This document shows, piece after piece, positions 62,393 through 64,000 of a DNA stretch of 64,000 nt. The DNA lies in assembly GCF_036013525.1 (NCBI RefSeq), contig NZ_CP107853.1:5208001-5272000 (forward strand). Direction: 5' to 3'. This stretch comes from Nonomuraea sp. NBC_00507. Lineage in GTDB: Bacteria; Actinomycetota; Actinomycetes; Streptosporangiales; Streptosporangiaceae. The notes beneath the pieces were generated by a model that worked only from the letters and a program-made list of their open reading frames with translations, made no database searches and had not been told where the DNA came from. The translations under genes and the position numbers were made by a program. How positions within the stretch are numbered: the stretch's first letter is position 1; the number at the start of each line of letters is the position of its first letter.

Positions 62393-63135
62393 TGAGATTC
62401 ACCGTGCTGGGCGGGTGCGGTGCCTGGCCCGCGGCCGGTCAGGCGTGCAGCGGGTATGTGCTGGAGCACGAGGGCTTTCGCGTCCTCATCGATCCCGGCT
62501 ACGCCGTGCTGCCGCGGCTGCTGGAGCGGATGAAGGCCCACGAGGTGGACGCGGTGCTGGTCACCCATGGCCACCCGGACCACTGCGCCGACCTCAACCC
62601 GCTGCTGCGCGCCCGCGCCCTGGCCGATGCGCCGGCGGCGAGGCTGCCGGTCCACGCGCCGCCGGGCGCGCTGGACGCCGTGCTCGCGCTGGACAATCGC
62701 CGCATGCTGGCGGGGAGTTTCTCCTTACAGGAGCTCCGTCCCGGCACGCCGGTCGAGATCGGGCCTTTCCGCCTGGACGTCTTCGACCTGCCGCATCACG
62801 TGCCCAACGCGGGGCTGCGGCTGAGCGGCGGCGGGCGCGTGATCGCGTATACGGGGGACACCGGGCCGTCGGCCGAGTTGCTCTCCCTGGCCAAGGACGC
62901 CGACCTGCTGGTGGCGGAGGCGACCTACCCGCAACGGGTGCCCGACGAGGACGCGCCTTTCCTGTCCAGCGCGCTGGACGCGGGGCGTACCGCGTCATCG
63001 GCCGGTGCGGCGCGGTTGCTGCTCACCCACCTGTGGCCGGACACTCCGGCGGAGCCCGCGCTCGCGGCGGCGGGCCGCTCCTACTCCGGCCCGCTGTCGG
63101 TCGCCTCCGGCGGCCTCACCCTCGATCTCGGGTGA
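62392..63135 (+). CDS. MBL-fold metallo-hydrolase
   Basis: A 247-residue metallo-beta-lactamase-fold enzyme: the metal motif HGHPDHCADL (~62), DLPHHVPNAGLRLSGGGRVI and YTGDTGPS. It resembles RNase Z/cyclic-phosphodiesterase-like members of general hydrolytic role. A TTA codon lies at 62725. Translationally coupled to the SxxK protein. Overlaps the convergent NUDIX gene by 20 bases. Confidence 0.88.
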   Translation: MRFTVLGGCGAWPAAGQACSGYVLEHEGFRVLIDPGYAVLPRLLERMKAHEVDAVLVTHGHPDHCADLNPLLRARALADAPAARLPVHAPPGALDAVLALDNRRMLAGSFSLQELRPGTPVEIGPFRLDVFDLPHHVPNAGLRLSGGGRVIAYTGDTGPSAELLSLAKDADLLVAEATYPQRVPDEDAPFLSSALDAGRTASSAGAARLLLTHLWPDTPAEPALAAAGRSYSGPLSVASGGLTLDLG

Positions 63136-63559
63136 GCATGTCGATGACCTTCGCCAGCTCCGGCGGGTCGACCGCCGCGGGCAGCTCCTCTGCCCACGCG
63201 CAGCCCAGGTATGCCTGACGCTCCTCCTCCGTGAGCTCTCCCGGATCGACCGCCGGGCGGGCTGTGCCGAACCTGGCCAGGTAGAAGGGCTCGGTCTTGA
63301 CGTAACGGACGCCCAGCCAGGTGAAATCCCGCTCGACCTGGACGCAGTGGTCCAGGACGGCCTCGCCGGGCAGCCCGGTCTCCTCGGCCAGCTCCCGCCT
63401 GGCCGCCTCCAGCGGGGTCTCGCCGGGATCGATCCCGCCGCCCGGCGGCTCCCAGACGTCGCTGCGGCTGACGTGGTCGTACCAGTGCATCAGCAGCACC
63501 CTGCCGTCCCGGTCCAGGCAGACGACGCGCGCTGCGGGGCGGTCGCTCGGGTCACTCAT
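63116..63559 (-). CDS. NUDIX hydrolase
   Basis: A 147-residue NUDIX enzyme: box GGGIDPGETPLEAARRELAE then ETG (full G-x5-E-x7-REUxEExGU). The rest (MHWYDHVSRSDVWEPPGG) fits MutT-like housecleaning enzymes. Its ATG overlaps the end of the ArsR-type gene by 8 bases, so the two are probably one unit. Confidence 0.88.
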   Translation of the reverse strand: MSDPSDRPAARVVCLDRDGRVLLMHWYDHVSRSDVWEPPGGGIDPGETPLEAARRELAEETGLPGEAVLDHCVQVERDFTWLGVRYVKTEPFYLARFGTARPAVDPGELTEEERQAYLGCAWAEELPAAVDPPELAKVIDMLTRDRG

Positions 63560-63914
63560 CGGGAGCCTGCTCCTCGCTCAGAACCAGTGCGAGCAGCCCG
63601 GGGAACCGCTCCTCGAACTCCGCCCTCCTCAGGCGGTTGAGCCGGCGGCTGCCCTCGTCACGCTGCTCCAGCAGGCCGACATTGCGCAGCACGGCGAAGT
63701 GGTGGCTGAGCGTGGACTTGGCGACCGGCAGGTGGGTGAACGTGCCGCAGGGACGGGTCCAGTCGGGCACGCCGGCCAGCTCGCGGACGATGCTGCGGCG
63801 TACGGGGTCGCCGAGGGCGTCGAGGGCGGCCTGGAGGGAGACCTCGAGGGGGGAAGTGTGCGTGAGGGCGCGTGCCCTGTTCGACGTCGGTCGAACACTC
63901 GTGTAGTGTTCCAT
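63552..63914 (-). CDS. ArsR-type winged-helix regulator
   Basis: A 120-residue regulator: LQAALDALGDPVRRSIVREL and LPVAKSTLSHHFAVLRNVGL form the winged helix. Only the Cys of PCGTF is present, so no classic metal site is visible. Start ATG 63912-63914. It faces a luciferase-like oxidoreductase gene, and the coupled NUDIX gene follows it. Confidence 0.85.
   Translation of the reverse strand: MEHYTSVRPTSNRARALTHTSPLEVSLQAALDALGDPVRRSIVRELAGVPDWTRPCGTFTHLPVAKSTLSHHFAVLRNVGLLEQRDEGSRRLNRLRRAEFEERFPGLLALVLSEEQAPDE
63893..63911. promoter_or_regulatory. Operator overlapping the ArsR-type start
   Basis: GAACACT-CGTGT-AGTGTTC is a perfect 7+7 dyad lying over codons 2-8 of the regulator gene. A related TCGATCGAACAT sequence (63917-63928) lies just beyond, with TCGATCGA palindromic. 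Confidence 0.6.
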
Positions 63915-63947
63915 CTCGATCGAACATCCTACGCGAGGGGAGCGACC

Positions 63948-64000
63948 GTGGACATCGGCCGCGTCGGAGTCTGGCATCCCATGATCGGCAAGGCCCCCGC
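63948..64000 (+). CDS. LLM-class F420-dependent oxidoreductase, first codons only
   Basis: GTG 63948 follows GAGGGGAGCG; the 17 visible residues (MDIGRVGVWHPMIGKAP) match the start of the TIGR03620-like luciferase-family oxidoreductases. The gene runs out of the window. Probable target of the divergent ArsR-type regulator. Confidence 0.55.
   Translation, partial: MDIGRVGVWHPMIGKAP

Overview
The window is a high-GC (roughly 70%) actinomycete chromosome segment with strong third-position GC bias, many GTG/TTG starts, 1- to 14-base gene overlaps, F420-dependent luciferase-like oxidoreductases, a mycobacterial/streptomycete-type Vms1-like protein, an SCO4226-type nickel-binding protein and a DynA/DynB-like dynamin pair. 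The gene content fits Streptosporangiales (for example Nonomuraea) better than Streptomyces, but that placement is inference from gene style only. I found no rRNA, tRNA, CRISPR array, integrase or transposase.

Layout. 0-2.6 kb: PucR regulator, LysE exporter plus quinone oxidoreductase, and a tiny secreted Trp-rich peptide. 2.7-4.5 kb: a vgb-like streptogramin B lyase directly behind a decayed ABC-F gene, with a divergent TetR regulator and a compact operator region. 4.5-11.7 kb: Ser/Thr kinase, HAD phosphatase and a four-gene ABC importer of the phosphonate/polyamine/iron type, all overlapping, facing a GntR regulator. 11.8-15.7 kb: DUF6504 protein and a DnaE-type polymerase. 15.8-17.6 kb: a lower-GC RloA-RloB pair, a probable defence island, closed by a bidirectional terminator. 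17.7-24.4 kb: secreted sulfatase, F420 oxidoreductase, MacB-like ABC exporter, NarL-type response regulator, DUF4328 protein. 24.5-27.9 kb: lutABC lactate oxidation with a FadR-type repressor and two perfect operators. 27.9-30.5 kb: Vms1/eRF1-like protein, DUF2795 protein, tandem GNAT.

30.7-40.7 kb is mostly cobalamin/siroheme synthesis (cobL, cbiX-like, cobT, agmatinase, siroheme-synthase type SUMT) running with 4-base overlaps into two dynamin-like GTPases, then an ssb paralogue. 41.6-42.3 kb is a non-coding minisatellite with 17-base period and a G-quadruplex motif, upstream of a membrane diguanylate cyclase. 44.1-52.1 kb: ettA, SCO4226-like protein, NUDIX, TetR, thioesterase-MFS pair, and an MscS-globin-GH13 operon.

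52.5-59.1 kb is the most accessory-looking part: a TPR/HTH regulator coupled to a GNAT enzyme, an EamA transporter with a Cys-rich tail and a structured leader, and a 24-residue peptide gene with its own promoter that overlaps a 569-residue TPR protein. Several of these genes carry the rare TTA codon. 59.1-64 kb: a fused quinone oxidoreductase-NmrA protein facing a TetR gene across two mirror-image operators, an SxxK serine hydrolase coupled to a metallo-hydrolase, a NUDIX protein, an ArsR-type regulator with an operator on its start codon, and the first codons of a luciferase-like oxidoreductase.
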